DNA of 64,000 nt from DATBHM01 sp963772375 (GCA_963772375.1 CAVYXG010000007.1:124001-188000), one strand, 5' to 3'. Shown: positions 41,792 to 51,209, numbered from the stretch's first letter. Notes: a model not told the origin generated them from the letters alone. Translations and numbers: made by a program.

Positions 41792-42510
41792 CGGGCCGGC
41801 TCCGGCAGCATGACCCTCGGGGTTCCCTTCATCGCGTGCCATTCCTCGACCGGCCACCGGCGCTTCTTGGCCACCCGGAACAGAGCGACGTCGGGGTTCA
41901 CGGCGACGGGGTTGCCGACCGCGCGCAGGAGCGGCAGGTCGGTGTGGCTGTCCGCGTACGCGTACGACTGCTGCAGGTTCGCCTTCTGCGCGGCGGCGTA
42001 CTGGCGGAGCCAGGCCGCGCGGGCCTCGCCGACGAGCGGCGGCTGCTGGAGGTACCCGGTGTAGCGCCCGTCCACGACGTCCAGCCGGGCGGCGATGATC
42101 TCGTCGAACAGCGGCGCGAGCGGCTGGACGAAGACCTCCAGGGCGCCGGTGATCAGCACGGTGCGGTGGCCGGCGCGGCGGTGTTCGCGGATGCGCCGGA
42201 TGGCCGGCGGCGAGATGCGCTGCAGGACGATCTCGGCGACCTGCTCGTCGACGATGCGGCGGAGCTCCTCGACCGACGCCCCCCGGTACCGCCGGTAGAA
42301 CGCCCGCAGGAACTCCCCCCGGTCGCGGCGTTCGGCCGACAGGTACGACGGCATCTTGCGCGCCACGTTCGCGACCTCGCCCGGCCAGTCCTCCCGCTGG
42401 AGGTCGGCCATGCGCAGCCACAGGTAGGACTCGATGACGTTCGAGGACAGGATGGTGCCCTCCATGTCGAACGCCGCCAGCACGGGCTCCTCGCGCTCCC
42501 GGACCTTCAC
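41788..42510 (-). CDS. HAD-IB family hydrolase, probably the C-terminal part of an SDR-HAD fusion
   Basis: A 240-residue SerB-like HAD phosphatase. Motif I reads FDMEGT, so the second Asp of the usual DxD is Glu; motif II is in TVLITGALEVF, and motif III/IV in YAYADSHTDLPLLRAVG. GTG 42510 is the first start in this frame. There is no gap, stop or ribosome-binding site separating it from the broken reductase upstream, and the reductase frame flows into SVKVREREEPVLAAFD after one base shift, so an intact ancestor was probably one protein of roughly 780 residues. Substrate unknown, likely a phosphorylated lipid intermediate. Confidence 0.82.
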   Translation of the reverse strand: MKVREREEPVLAAFDMEGTILSSNVIESYLWLRMADLQREDWPGEVANVARKMPSYLSAERRDRGEFLRAFYRRYRGASVEELRRIVDEQVAEIVLQRISPPAIRRIREHRRAGHRTVLITGALEVFVQPLAPLFDEIIAARLDVVDGRYTGYLQQPPLVGEARAAWLRQYAAAQKANLQQSYAYADSHTDLPLLRAVGNPVAVNPDVALFRVAKKRRWPVEEWHAMKGTPRVMLPEPAR

Positions 42511-44143
42511 CGACGGGGCCGGGCCGCGCCGGCGGCGGGTACCGCATGGCCAGCGTCACCGCCGGGCAGTGGACGTCCTGCAGGTAGTACCGCCAGTCCA
42601 CGTCGGCCGCGTCGAACGGGAACTCCTGCTGGTCGGCCTCGGGCAGCGACCGGAACAGGTCGAGCGTCCGGTCGTCGGTGTAGATGACCTCGGCCTCGAC
42701 GTACGCGCCGTACAGGTCCGCGTACCGCCGGAGGAAGTCGACCCGGCCCTTGGTCCGGTCGAGCTGTCTCGACCAGCCCGCGGGTCCGCGGCGAGCGCGG
42801 CAGGCGGCGTGACCCACCGGTCGGCGATCGCGATGGCCTTCTCGCCGGTCCGGAGCTGCCGTTCCACGCGGCGCTGCCCGGGGAACTCCCAGGTCGGCGT
42901 CTTGACGAACCCCCGCCCGCGGTCGGGCAGGGGATCGCTTGCCGAAGTACTCGCGGACGTAGTCGTAGACCTTGCGGAACGTGCAGCGGGTTGCGTTCGC
43001 CGCTGCAGACGTGGTGGTAGACGCGGTCGCCGGGCTCGGTGCGGCGGGCGCCGACCGCGAGCAGCGCGTTCACCACGAAGTCGACCGGGATCACGTCGAG
43101 GATGCCCTCGGGGATGCCGGGGAACTCCGGGAACGCCCCGCGGCCGTACGCCAGGATGATCGGCTCGGCCATCTTGAAGCCCTCGATCCACCCGGGGTGC
43201 GGGTGGATGTAGGCCGATTCGATGATCGACGGGCCGGACGATCGAGAGCGACAGGTCGCCGGCCGTCTCCTCGACCGCGCGTTCGCCGAGCGCCTTGGTC
43301 AGCGTGTAGATGTCGGGCCACCCGAGCGTCCGAGCGCGGGCCCGCCCGTAGTGGACCAGGCGCTTGGTGACCCAGTCGCGCCGCCGCGACTCGGCGTGCT
43401 CGGCGACCTCCATGGGGCCGGCGCGGCCGTGTTCGGCCTTGGCCTTCTTCACGAACGAGTCGAGCAGCTCGGGCCGCCGCGAGGCCTCCTCCACGCGTTC
43501 CCGGGCGGAGAGCGCGTAGGCCAGCTCGGCCTGCCAGTCGATGCCGTGGTCGAGCGATGCCTCGGGGACCACGCCCTTGCGCGACCCGGCCACGTACGCC
43601 GTGGAGACGTGGACCAGATGCGGCCGGCGAGCCCGATTCGGCGACCTTCCGGTACAGCGCGGTCGCGCCGACGACGTTCGCCCGGAACCCCTCGTCGATC
43701 GGCGAGTCGAACGAGACGGTCGCGGCGCAGTGGTACACGAGATCGATGTCGTTGGGGAACTCCGGCAGCTCGCCGACCACGTCGCCCTCGAGCACCTCGA
43801 CCCGTTCGTCGAACATCGCCTCGAGGCCGTCGGCCCCGAGGCGTTCCCGGGCCGAGTTGAACACCGGCCGCTGGAGGAGCTCCTCGGCGCGGGCCCGGGC
43901 GGTCGTGCCGTACTGGCCCCGGATCAGCAGGACGAGCCGGGTGTCGGGGAAGTCGGCGAGCAGCCGTTCGAACAGCGCCTGTCCGAGGAACCCGGTGACG
44001 CCGGTCAGCAGGATCCGCCGGCCGTCGAGGCCGGCATGGATCGCGGAGCCCAGGGGTGCGCCGTCGGCCGAGCCGTCCGGGGGCGTCGTCGTGCCCGCGG
44101 AACGCTCGCCCTCACCCGGCGGCCCGCCGGCGCTCTCTACCAC
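42511..44143 (-). pseudogene. Fatty acyl-CoA reductase-like SDR (NAD_binding_4), six frameshifts
   Basis: The N-terminal part has ILLTGVTGFLGQALFERLLAD and DLVYHCAATVSFDSPIDE; then, in another frame, TLTKALGERAVEE with the YxxxK active site (IYTLTK); then VIPVDFVVNALLAV, FRKVYDYVREYFGK and a C-terminal FLRRYADLYGAYVEAEV. These match the male-sterility/acyl reductase family that reduces acyl-CoA or acyl-ACP. The frame changes near 43625, 43233, 42983, 42936, 42770-42800 and 42520-42545; five look like one-base insertions and one like a deletion. All conserved blocks are otherwise intact, so sequencing errors are possible. Start GTG 44143. Confidence 0.8.
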
Positions 44144-44180
44144 GTGGTAGATAGAACCATCCCGGAGCGGCCGACCGCAA
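44136..44180 (-). promoter_or_regulatory. Promoter and palindromic operator of the putative lipid operon
   Basis: A perfect 16-bp palindrome TCTACCACGTGGTAGA (44136-44151) covers the GTG start of the reductase. Directly upstream on the minus strand is TTCTAT (44151-44156), 18 nt from TTGCGG (44175-44180), a plausible -10/-35 pair. A repressor on the palindrome would block the start point. The TetR gene inside the operon is the likely binder. With the start so close, the mRNA would be leaderless. Confidence 0.62.
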
Positions 44181-44207
44181 CTCAGGCGACCGGATGACCT
44201 TGTCGAG

Positions 44208-45542
44208 CTACTTCCAGGCCACGACCATGGTCCCGTAGAAGGGGTACGGCTGCCCGTCGTCGACGACGTTCTTCCCGGAGGTCCCCACGGGCGGAGCGAC
44301 CAGCGGGTCGTAGCAGTCGATGATCGGACTGCGGTTGACCTTCGAGACGATGGAGGCTGGGACGAGCTTGTCGATCGCCGCCCGGACGTCCAGCCCGGGC
44401 TGCATGAGCGCCAGGGCGGCCTGGGTGTTGAGCTGGTTCCAGTCGAGCGTGCAGTCGTTCCGGGTGAGCGGCGCGGGCGTATAGCTCGAGTCGATCGTGG
44501 CCGTCGCCCGGGCACACCCGAGGTCGTCGTCCGGCGCGACCGAGACGTCGACGCCGGGGCGGGTCGTGATGTTCGACGTCACCGACAGCGTGCCGTTCGC
44601 CGGCTTCGGCCCCGGCGCGCACACGTACCAGGTAACATCCTGGATGCCCCGGTTGACGTCGATCAGCGTGTGGGACTGAAGCTCGTCCTTACCCTGGTAG
44701 GCGGGGTCGCCGGTCCCGAGCATGCCGAGGATGAGGTCCTCCACGTACTTCGGGAAGTACTGGGTCGTGGGGTCGGTGAACCGCGAGGCGTCGGCGAAGT
44801 CCGCCGACTTCGCCGGGTCCGGATTGAACTGCTGCGTCACGACGTAGGGGTCGGAGAACACGTTCGACACGGTCTTCGAACCGTCCTGATGGGCGAACGC
44901 CAGCACCGAGGGCGGGTGGATCTCGGTGTGGAAGTCGTTGTGGCCGCAGTCGACGATCCACGGTCCGTACGCGGCGGCCTGGTCGCCCTCGTTCGGCGTG
45001 AAGCCGGGCAGGTACTTGCCGTCGGAGCCGTGCGGGATCAGGCCCTCGGCGATCTCCGTGTGGAGGGTGCCGGGCGGGATGCCGTTGAAGCTCGGATCGC
45101 CGGCGGTCTGGGCCAGGGGACCGTAGGACGCGTCGAGCGCCATGTCGAACGTCATGTCCGCGCCGAACGGGTGCGTGAACGGGAGGTCACCGGTCGTGCC
45201 GAAGCTGAGGCCGGTGACCTTGCCCGACGCGAACGCCTGGAGGCCGGGGTCGACGTCGCCCCATTCCATGCGGACCTTGGCGTTCTGGATGCCGGACGTC
45301 ACGATCTCGGCCGCGTAGGTCGCCGTGGTCGAACCGCAGGCGAAGAAGGGATCGGCCTTCTGGATCGACCCGGATCCGCCGGAGTTGTTCGCGAGCGCCG
45401 CTGTTCGGTCGAACCCCAGGATCCCCGAGACCGCAGGCGTGGGCGCGGGTGGCGAGGAGCTCCCGCAACCCGCCAGTGCGAGCGCGCACGCAACCAGGGC
45501 CCCCGGCAGCTGCCTTCGGACGACTCGCACCCGACCGCGCAT
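44208..45542 (-). CDS. Large lipoprotein of unknown function
   Basis: A 444-residue exported lipoprotein: signal peptide with lipobox LALAGC (Cys26), then a globular part with at least eight Cys. Notable is WIVDCGHNDFHTEIHPPSVLAFAH near residues 195-220, with Cys-His-His that could bind metal (quoted only in part here: CGHNDFHTEIHPP). No family was recognised with certainty. It lies 64 nt behind the acyl-reductase start on the same strand but is upstream of it, so it has its own promoter and could read into the lipid operon. Confidence 0.75.
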   Translation of the reverse strand: MRGRVRVVRRQLPGALVACALALAGCGSSSPPAPTPAVSGILGFDRTAALANNSGGSGSIQKADPFFACGSTTATYAAEIVTSGIQNAKVRMEWGDVDPGLQAFASGKVTGLSFGTTGDLPFTHPFGADMTFDMALDASYGPLAQTAGDPSFNGIPPGTLHTEIAEGLIPHGSDGKYLPGFTPNEGDQAAAYGPWIVDCGHNDFHTEIHPPSVLAFAHQDGSKTVSNVFSDPYVVTQQFNPDPAKSADFADASRFTDPTTQYFPKYVEDLILGMLGTGDPAYQGKDELQSHTLIDVNRGIQDVTWYVCAPGPKPANGTLSVTSNITTRPGVDVSVAPDDDLGCARATATIDSSYTPAPLTRNDCTLDWNQLNTQAALALMQPGLDVRAAIDKLVPASIVSKVNRSPIIDCYDPLVAPPVGTSGKNVVDDGQPYPFYGTMVVAWK

Positions 45543-45730
45543 CGAGTACGGAGTTTATGCGGAGTTGACACGATCGCGAAGGAGGCGGGGCCTCCCGGCT
45601 GATCCGGAGGTGGCCACCTTCGGAACGGACACGGCACCATGCAGACGGGCCGCGCACCCACACGCGGGACGGTGAGAGACTGTGTGACGGTCGGGGTCCG
45701 CCCGGGCCCGGTCGAGGGGGAGGAGGTCCC

Positions 45731-46606
45731 ATGTCGACCAGACGTATCCGGTTGATCGTGCCCGTCGCGGCGCTCGCCCTGCTGCTCCTCGGAGCAGCCG
45801 CGCCGACGCAGGCCGCGGCCCAGCCCCATCCGTTCTACCTGTCGTTGGGGGACTCGCTCTCCCGCGGCGTCCAGCCCGACTCGACCGGCCACAGCGTGAT
45901 CACCGACCAGGGCTACGCCGACGATCTGTTCCACATCGAGCAGGCGAACGTCCGGCGCCTGCAGGAGAGGCTCCTGGGCTGTCCCGGCGAGACCACCGGC
46001 ACCATGATCGGCGGAGGGGTCTGCCCGTACCGGCTCGGATCGCAGCTGACCCAGGCCGTGAACTTCCTCCGCCACCACCGCAAGAACACGGCGTTCGTGA
46101 CGCTCGACATCGGCGCGAACAATGTCGACGGCTGCATCACCAACGGCCAGGTCGACATGCCGTGCATCACCAGCGGGCTGAACGCGATGAAGACCGACCT
46201 CCCGGTGATCGTGACCAGGTTGAACGCCGCCGCCGGGCCGCACGCCTCGATCCAGTTCGTCGGGATGCGGTACTACGACCCGTACCTGGCTTCCTATCTG
46301 TCGGGGCCGGGTGGGCAGGCGCTCGCCTCGCAATCGCTGCTGCTGACCAACGTCATCAACACCATCCTGCAGAACACCTACCTCGGCGACGGATGGAAGG
46401 TCGCAAACGTGTCGTTTGCCATGCAGACGAACGACACCACCGACATGGTCGACCTGCCGCCGTTCGGCCAGGTGCCCGTCAACGTGGCGAACATCTGTCT
46501 CGACACCTGGATGTGCGCGTCACCCCCGGTCGGGCCGAACATCCACGCGAACGCCACGGGATATCGGCTGATCGCGCAGGTGTTCGCCCAGCAGATCGCG
46601 ACTTGA
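45731..46606 (+). CDS. Secreted SGNH/GDSL hydrolase
   Basis: A 291-residue esterase or deacylase with signal peptide (LIVPVAALALLLLGAAAPTQA). Block I is YLSLGDSLSRG with nucleophile Ser42; block III is LDIGANNVDG; the His of block V is in GPNIHANATGY, where the usual Asp three residues earlier is Pro. Six Cys suggest disulfides. ATG 45731 has AGGAGG four nt upstream. It begins a stretch of four SGNH proteins and is divergent from the lipoprotein gene. Confidence 0.88.
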   Translation: MSTRRIRLIVPVAALALLLLGAAAPTQAAAQPHPFYLSLGDSLSRGVQPDSTGHSVITDQGYADDLFHIEQANVRRLQERLLGCPGETTGTMIGGGVCPYRLGSQLTQAVNFLRHHRKNTAFVTLDIGANNVDGCITNGQVDMPCITSGLNAMKTDLPVIVTRLNAAAGPHASIQFVGMRYYDPYLASYLSGPGGQALASQSLLLTNVINTILQNTYLGDGWKVANVSFAMQTNDTTDMVDLPPFGQVPVNVANICLDTWMCASPPVGPNIHANATGYRLIAQVFAQQIAT

Positions 46607-46664
46607 CCAGACGGACCCGGCCCGATCGCGACGGACGCGCTCCGGGCCCACAGGCCTCCGCGGG

Positions 46665-48011
46665 TCAGATCGTCAGGGGACCGATGGCATCGTTCCAGTA
46701 TTCGGCCATGTCCTCGTGTCCGCGGTTGTTCGGGTGGACCTCGTCGGCGTAGTCCGCGGGCCGCTGAAGGACGGAGCTCGGGTCGATCACCCGGTCGCCG
46801 TGATCCTTCGCTGCTGCCGACAGGGCCTGGTTCCACTTCGCCCGCGTCGCATCGTCGACCTTCGTGGTCGGAACGATCGCCTCGACGAACACGGGAACGC
46901 CCGGTAGACCGCTGCCGACGGTCCCCAGGATCGATTCCACGGCCGACCTGAACTGCGCGAGCGTGTCGTCGCAGCCGTAGAAGTCGGCGCCGGGGATCAT
47001 GTCGTTCGTGCCGAAGGCGACGATGACGACGTCCGGGTGCGCGTTGACGATGCGGTTCGCGTAGGTCGTGCCCCAACAGCCGGCGCTCGCGCCCCCGAGC
47101 CCACGCTGGGTGACACGCCACCCACGGATGGCGGCGAGGCGCTCGGCGAAGCCGTCCGAATCGCGGACCGGCCCGAGCGTCCGGAGTCCACTGCCGATCG
47201 AGTCGGCGAACACGCCCAGGAGCGGCGTGGCGCCGATCGTCGCCCCGTTGACGACCGACGGTATCCCGCGCCCCGCGGCTTGGAGCAACGAGACCGTTCG
47301 CAGATCGAGCGTCCCGTGGGTTGCGGTGAGGGTGACCTTCTCGAACCCGGACGTGAGGCCCCACCCGATCACCCGGTGCGCGACCGCGCCACCGGTCGGA
47401 CCCGTGAACACGTAGGCCAGGTACTGGTCGTCGATCCCTACCCGGACTCGCACGCCGTTCGCCAGATAGCCGATGGAGATGGAGGCCGTGTTCCGGACCG
47501 TGAACGTCGTCGAGTGGTTCTGCGGGAGCACGGTCGCCAGCTCGGGATGCGACCAGTAGAACTGGAGGAACGACCCCTGGGCATCCACCTGCCAGCTGCG
47601 GATGGGGAACGATCGCGTGGGGTCGATGTTGGTCACGGTGATCGCGTGCTGGCCCGGGCCGAGGCCACCCGCGACCGTGATCGTCCTCCAGCAGCCGCAG
47701 TCGGGAAGCGACACCTTCGGCGAGGTGGTCCCGTCGACCGTGGCCTCGAAACTGGCGCCGTTCGACAGCACGGTCATGGCTGCCTGCCCTGTCCGGCGAA
47801 CGTGGAAGCTTGCGGTGCCCTCCGGCGCGAGCCGCACGTCCAGCGGCGGCGCGCTCCAGGCGCCGAGATAGGAGAACGCCGCGGCCGAGCTCCCGAGGGT
47901 CAGTGTCGCCGCCCGCCGGGATGCGGCGTGGGCGTGCACAGCGGGAACCACGAGGAGCAGAGCCGTCGCCGCTGCCGCCCATCCTCGGCGCCGGCCGTCA
48001 GGAGAGCGCAT
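46665..48011 (-). CDS. Secreted SGNH hydrolase with N-terminal beta-sandwich domain (copy A)
   Basis: A 448-residue exported protein. Signal peptide about 1-29; N-terminal beta-sandwich (about 32-245) with AAFSYLGAWSAPPLDVRLAP and SLPDCGCWRTITVAGGLGPG; SGNH domain (about 260-448) with block I GVFADSIGSG (the usual GDS is ADS), FGTNDMIPG and DEVHPNNRGHE carrying the Asp-His pair. Related to the neighbour by its whole layout. Its start lies 14 nt inside the 3' end of copy B, so the pair is an operon. Likely acts on acyl groups of an envelope polysaccharide. Confidence 0.87.
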   Translation of the reverse strand: MRSPDGRRRGWAAAATALLLVVPAVHAHAASRRAATLTLGSSAAAFSYLGAWSAPPLDVRLAPEGTASFHVRRTGQAAMTVLSNGASFEATVDGTTSPKVSLPDCGCWRTITVAGGLGPGQHAITVTNIDPTRSFPIRSWQVDAQGSFLQFYWSHPELATVLPQNHSTTFTVRNTASISIGYLANGVRVRVGIDDQYLAYVFTGPTGGAVAHRVIGWGLTSGFEKVTLTATHGTLDLRTVSLLQAAGRGIPSVVNGATIGATPLLGVFADSIGSGLRTLGPVRDSDGFAERLAAIRGWRVTQRGLGGASAGCWGTTYANRIVNAHPDVVIVAFGTNDMIPGADFYGCDDTLAQFRSAVESILGTVGSGLPGVPVFVEAIVPTTKVDDATRAKWNQALSAAAKDHGDRVIDPSSVLQRPADYADEVHPNNRGHEDMAEYWNDAIGPLTI

Positions 48012-49362
48012 CGGCGAGGGCCTCCGCGACGATCTCGTGACCCCGGTTGTTCGGATGGAGCGGGTCGCTGTAGTCGGTGGCCATGTCGAGCGACGCGCTC
48101 GGATCGACGAACGAGATGCCTCGCCCGGACGCGGCGCGCTGCAGGACCGCGTTCCACTGCGCCCGCTCCGACTGCGTCACACCCGGCCGCGTCGTGGGGA
48201 GGATCGCGAGCACCACGATGCGCGCGTCGGGGAGTGCCTGCTGGAACGAGTCGAGCATCCGGTCCATTGCCGCCTCGAACTGGGCGATGGTGGGGGCCGG
48301 GCAGTCGGTGTACGGCTGGCCCACCATGTCCACCAGCCCGTAGTCCACGACCACGACATCGGGACGCTGCCCGATCACCGAGTTGACGTGGTTCGCGCCG
48401 TAGCACACCGCGCCGGCCGCACCCACACCCCTACTGAGGAGCCGCGTTCCCAGGATCGTGGCCAGTCGGTTCCCGTAGCCGTCGGAACGGTCGTCGATAC
48501 CCAGGGTGTGCTGACCCGCAGCCAGCGAGTCGCCGTAGACCGAGAGGAGCGGACTGGCCGCGGCATCGGCCGTCGACACCACGAGCGCCTTCCCCTTCCC
48601 GGCAGCCTGGAGCGCATCGATCGACAGGAGATGGAACGGGCCGTTCGTCGGCGTGATCGTCAGCTTCACCAGCCCGGGGGTGAGACCCCAGGCGATGACC
48701 ACGTGTCGGGTGGCCCCGCCCGTCCGCGTGGTGAAGGTCGTCCCCGCCCATCGGTCGTCCATGTTGACGCGGAACGAGACCCCGGTGGCCGTGTACCGCA
48801 GGGACACCGCGGCAGCGTTCCGAACATCGAATGAGTATTGCTTTCCCCGGGCGATGCTCCCCGGGCCCGGATAGTTCCAGTCGTACTGGGCGAAGACCCC
48901 GCCGGGCGCAGCCACCCAGGACCGGATCGCGAACGGCGTGGTCGTGTTCCTGTTCGTGAGCAGCACGTTGTGCGGATAGGGGTTGAGTCCGGACGCGATG
49001 CCCATCGTCTCGAAGCACTTGCAGGTGTCGGCCTCGTACGACGAGGCCGGACGGCCGTCGATCGAGACGGAGAACGACTGTCCGATCGCCCAGACCTTGA
49101 CCTGGAGCATGGGAGTGTTCCGGATCCGGACGGCGGCGGTTCCGGACGGCGCGAGGTATACGCCGAAGGCTCCACCGTTCCAGGCGCCCGTATATGTGAA
49201 CGCGGCCGAGGAGGCGTCGGCCACGACAGGAGCCGGGGCTGCCCCCGCGGCGGACGCGAGCCCCAGCACCAGGCATGCGACACCGAGGATCGCGGCGCCC
49301 GGACGAACCAGACGCCCCGGCCACGGGCGCGAACGCGAGGCGGTCCAGGTGGTCGGGCGCAT
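47998..49362 (-). CDS. Secreted SGNH hydrolase with N-terminal beta-sandwich domain (copy B)
   Basis: A 454-residue paralogue of copy A: signal peptide (about 20-42), sandwich domain with AAFTYTGAWNGGAFGVYLAP and DTCKCFETMGIASGLNP, then an SGNH domain with SVYGDSLAAGQH and DPLHPNNRGHE. Block III reads VVDYGLVDMVG, so the conserved Asn of GxND is replaced by Val-Asp; the oxyanion hole may be altered. Start ATG 49362 (MRPTTWTASRSRPW) was chosen as the first Met before the signal peptide. 14 nt separate it from the methyltransferase gene upstream. Confidence 0.86.
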   Translation of the reverse strand: MRPTTWTASRSRPWPGRLVRPGAAILGVACLVLGLASAAGAAPAPVVADASSAAFTYTGAWNGGAFGVYLAPSGTAAVRIRNTPMLQVKVWAIGQSFSVSIDGRPASSYEADTCKCFETMGIASGLNPYPHNVLLTNRNTTTPFAIRSWVAAPGGVFAQYDWNYPGPGSIARGKQYSFDVRNAAAVSLRYTATGVSFRVNMDDRWAGTTFTTRTGGATRHVVIAWGLTPGLVKLTITPTNGPFHLLSIDALQAAGKGKALVVSTADAAASPLLSVYGDSLAAGQHTLGIDDRSDGYGNRLATILGTRLLSRGVGAAGAVCYGANHVNSVIGQRPDVVVVDYGLVDMVGQPYTDCPAPTIAQFEAAMDRMLDSFQQALPDARIVVLAILPTTRPGVTQSERAQWNAVLQRAASGRGISFVDPSASLDMATDYSDPLHPNNRGHEIVAEALADALS

Positions 49363-49376
49363 GGGGCCGTCCGAGT

Positions 49377-50135
49377 CTACTCCGCCGCCGGAGCGACCTC
49401 GCCCGCCGGGAGGGGTCCGGGAGGAATGCTCGGAGACCGTTCGGCGACCGCGATCAGCCCGAAGTCGAGGTACGGCCACCACCGGGACAGCCCGGTCTGC
49501 ACACGGGCCAGCACCCGGCCGGCGGCGGCCGCGCCGGCCCCGGTCCACGCCTCGTCCGCGAGCGGGAAGTGGTAGGTGAGGAACCGCCGGACCCGCCACC
49601 CGTGGCGTTCCATGACGTTGCCCAGCGTGTACCACGAGTAGAACGAGACGTGGTCGGGGTTGATCAGCTCGTAGCGCGCCGCCGCGGCCAGAGGGTTGAG
49701 GAGCGACGCGGCGTTGGGGGTCGTCACCGCCAGCCGTCCGCGGGCGGCCACCAGCAGATGCAGCGCGTCGAGCAGATCGCCGGGCCGTTCGACGTGCTCG
49801 ATCACCTCGCCCGCGATCACCAGGTCGGCCGGCTCCAGCCCCAGCGAGGTCAGCCCGGCGGCGTCGGCCGCGTCGGCCGCGTGCGCCTCGAACCCGGCCG
49901 CACGGGCTCGCTCGACCCCGGGGCCGTCCATGTCGAGCCCGACGAGCCGCGTCGCCACCTCGGCGAGCGAACCGTGCAGCCACAGCGGGTTGTTCCGGAG
50001 GTCCTCGATCGTCGCGCGAGTCTCGCCGGCGAACCCGACGTGGATCACCGAACGCCCGGCCGCGAGGCCCGTCAGGTAGGCGATGCGATCCACCGCCCTC
50101 GTCCTCGGCATCCGCCGGGGAGATGAATCAGCCAC
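49377..50135 (-). CDS. Class I SAM-dependent methyltransferase
   Basis: A 252-residue methyltransferase of the UbiE/Methyltransf_11 type. SAM-binding motif I is SVIHVGFAGET with the acidic residue in RLVGLDMDGPGVERAR; motif II is DLVIAGEVIEHVERPGDLLDAL. Start GTG 50135 follows GGGGAGAGG at 9 nt; GTG 50162 is an alternative giving nine more residues. The target is unknown; genes around point to a sugar or lipid of the envelope. Same operon direction as the SGNH pair. Confidence 0.87.
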   Translation of the reverse strand: MADSSPRRMPRTRAVDRIAYLTGLAAGRSVIHVGFAGETRATIEDLRNNPLWLHGSLAEVATRLVGLDMDGPGVERARAAGFEAHAADAADAAGLTSLGLEPADLVIAGEVIEHVERPGDLLDALHLLVAARGRLAVTTPNAASLLNPLAAAARYELINPDHVSFYSWYTLGNVMERHGWRVRRFLTYHFPLADEAWTGAGAAAAGRVLARVQTGLSRWWPYLDFGLIAVAERSPSIPPGPLPAGEVAPAAE

Positions 50136-50268
50136 GGCCAGATTCCTCTCCCCTCGCATCACGACCGGACCTTAGCGGATGACCCATGACGTCCTTGCCG
50201 TGGGGAGCGGTCGCTCGTCAGACTGTTCCGACGATGGACGATCGCTCCCTCGCCCTTCAACGGGCCCC

Positions 50269-51209
50269 ATGACGACGCGGTCGTCGCCGGCGACGAGGCG
50301 GGGACCCTCGAGCGCGACCTGCATCGCGGCCCTGGTCCTCGCCGTCTGCCTGCCGGTCGCGTCGGCTTCAGCCTCCGCGCGAGCCGCCCGTGTCCTGCGC
50401 CAGGGACACTCCTTCTCCTTCTACGTCAACGCGCCTGAGATTGATGCGACCTTCGCCGGCAACGGGTCGACGCTGACCGTCTTCGTCAACGACAAGGGAT
50501 CGGGCCTCCGCGTGACGCTCGGGCGCCCGGGCAACCAGCACGAGCGATTGGCATGGGATCTCCCGGCCGGACCCCAGCGCTTCACGCTGCTGGCCACCAA
50601 GGGGGAGCTCGACATCCTGTCGTGGTCCTACGGTGGAGGCAGGAGAGTGAACGCGGGCTCCCTGCCGCTGACCGTCGTCTATGGCGACTCGATCGCCGCG
50701 GGCCGCTTGACGGGTGGCGGCGACGGCCTCACCGGCGGCTGGGCCGACCAGATCGCCCATCCACTCCGGACACGAGTCGCCAACGTGGGGTCGGCCGGGG
50801 CGAGCGCTGCGTGCTGGGGTGAGAGCCACACGAGTCGTGTGCTCGGCCAGCACCCGACCCGTGCGGTCATCGTCGCGTTCGGCACGAACGACATGGCCCC
50901 GGCGTGGACGCCGAGGGATGCAACCCGGATCGGATGCGGTTCGCCCACGGCGTCGACCGGATCCTGTCCGCACTCGACACCCTCTCCGTCCCCGTCTACG
51001 TCTCGGCGATCCTGCCAGTGCTGACGGTCAAGGACTCGGTCAGGGCCAGGTGGAACCGCACGCTGCATCGCCGGGCCGTCGCGCATGGGGACATCTACGT
51101 TGACCCATCGCATGTGTTGAACACCTCGACCGACTACGCCGGCGCGCTGCACCCCAACCGGCAGGGACACAACAAGCTCGCCCGGTTCTGGACGGCGCTC
51201 CTGTCGTAG
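50269..51209 (+). pseudogene. Secreted SGNH hydrolase with one frameshift
   Basis: The reading opens with a signal peptide (CIAALVLAVCLPVASASASA), a shortened sandwich part, then SLPLTVVYGDSIAAGRL (block I) and VIVAFGTNDMAP (block III). At about 50895-50903 one base is missing; the correct continuation is in the next frame from 50904: GVDRILSALDTLSVPVYVSAI and ALHPNRQGHNKL (block V, where the usual Asp before His is Gly). Without the shift the product would have about 313 residues. Both halves are well conserved, so a sequencing error is as likely as decay. Confidence 0.78.

Noticed and set aside
38873..42064. A 1063-codon open frame on the plus strand
   Set aside because: It is a shadow of the minus-strand lipid operon in high-GC DNA: His/Arg/Val-rich, with no family motif and no ribosome-binding site.
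45565..45570. TTGACA as a -35 box for the SGNH gene at 45731
   Set aside because: No -10-like hexamer occurs 16-19 nt downstream.
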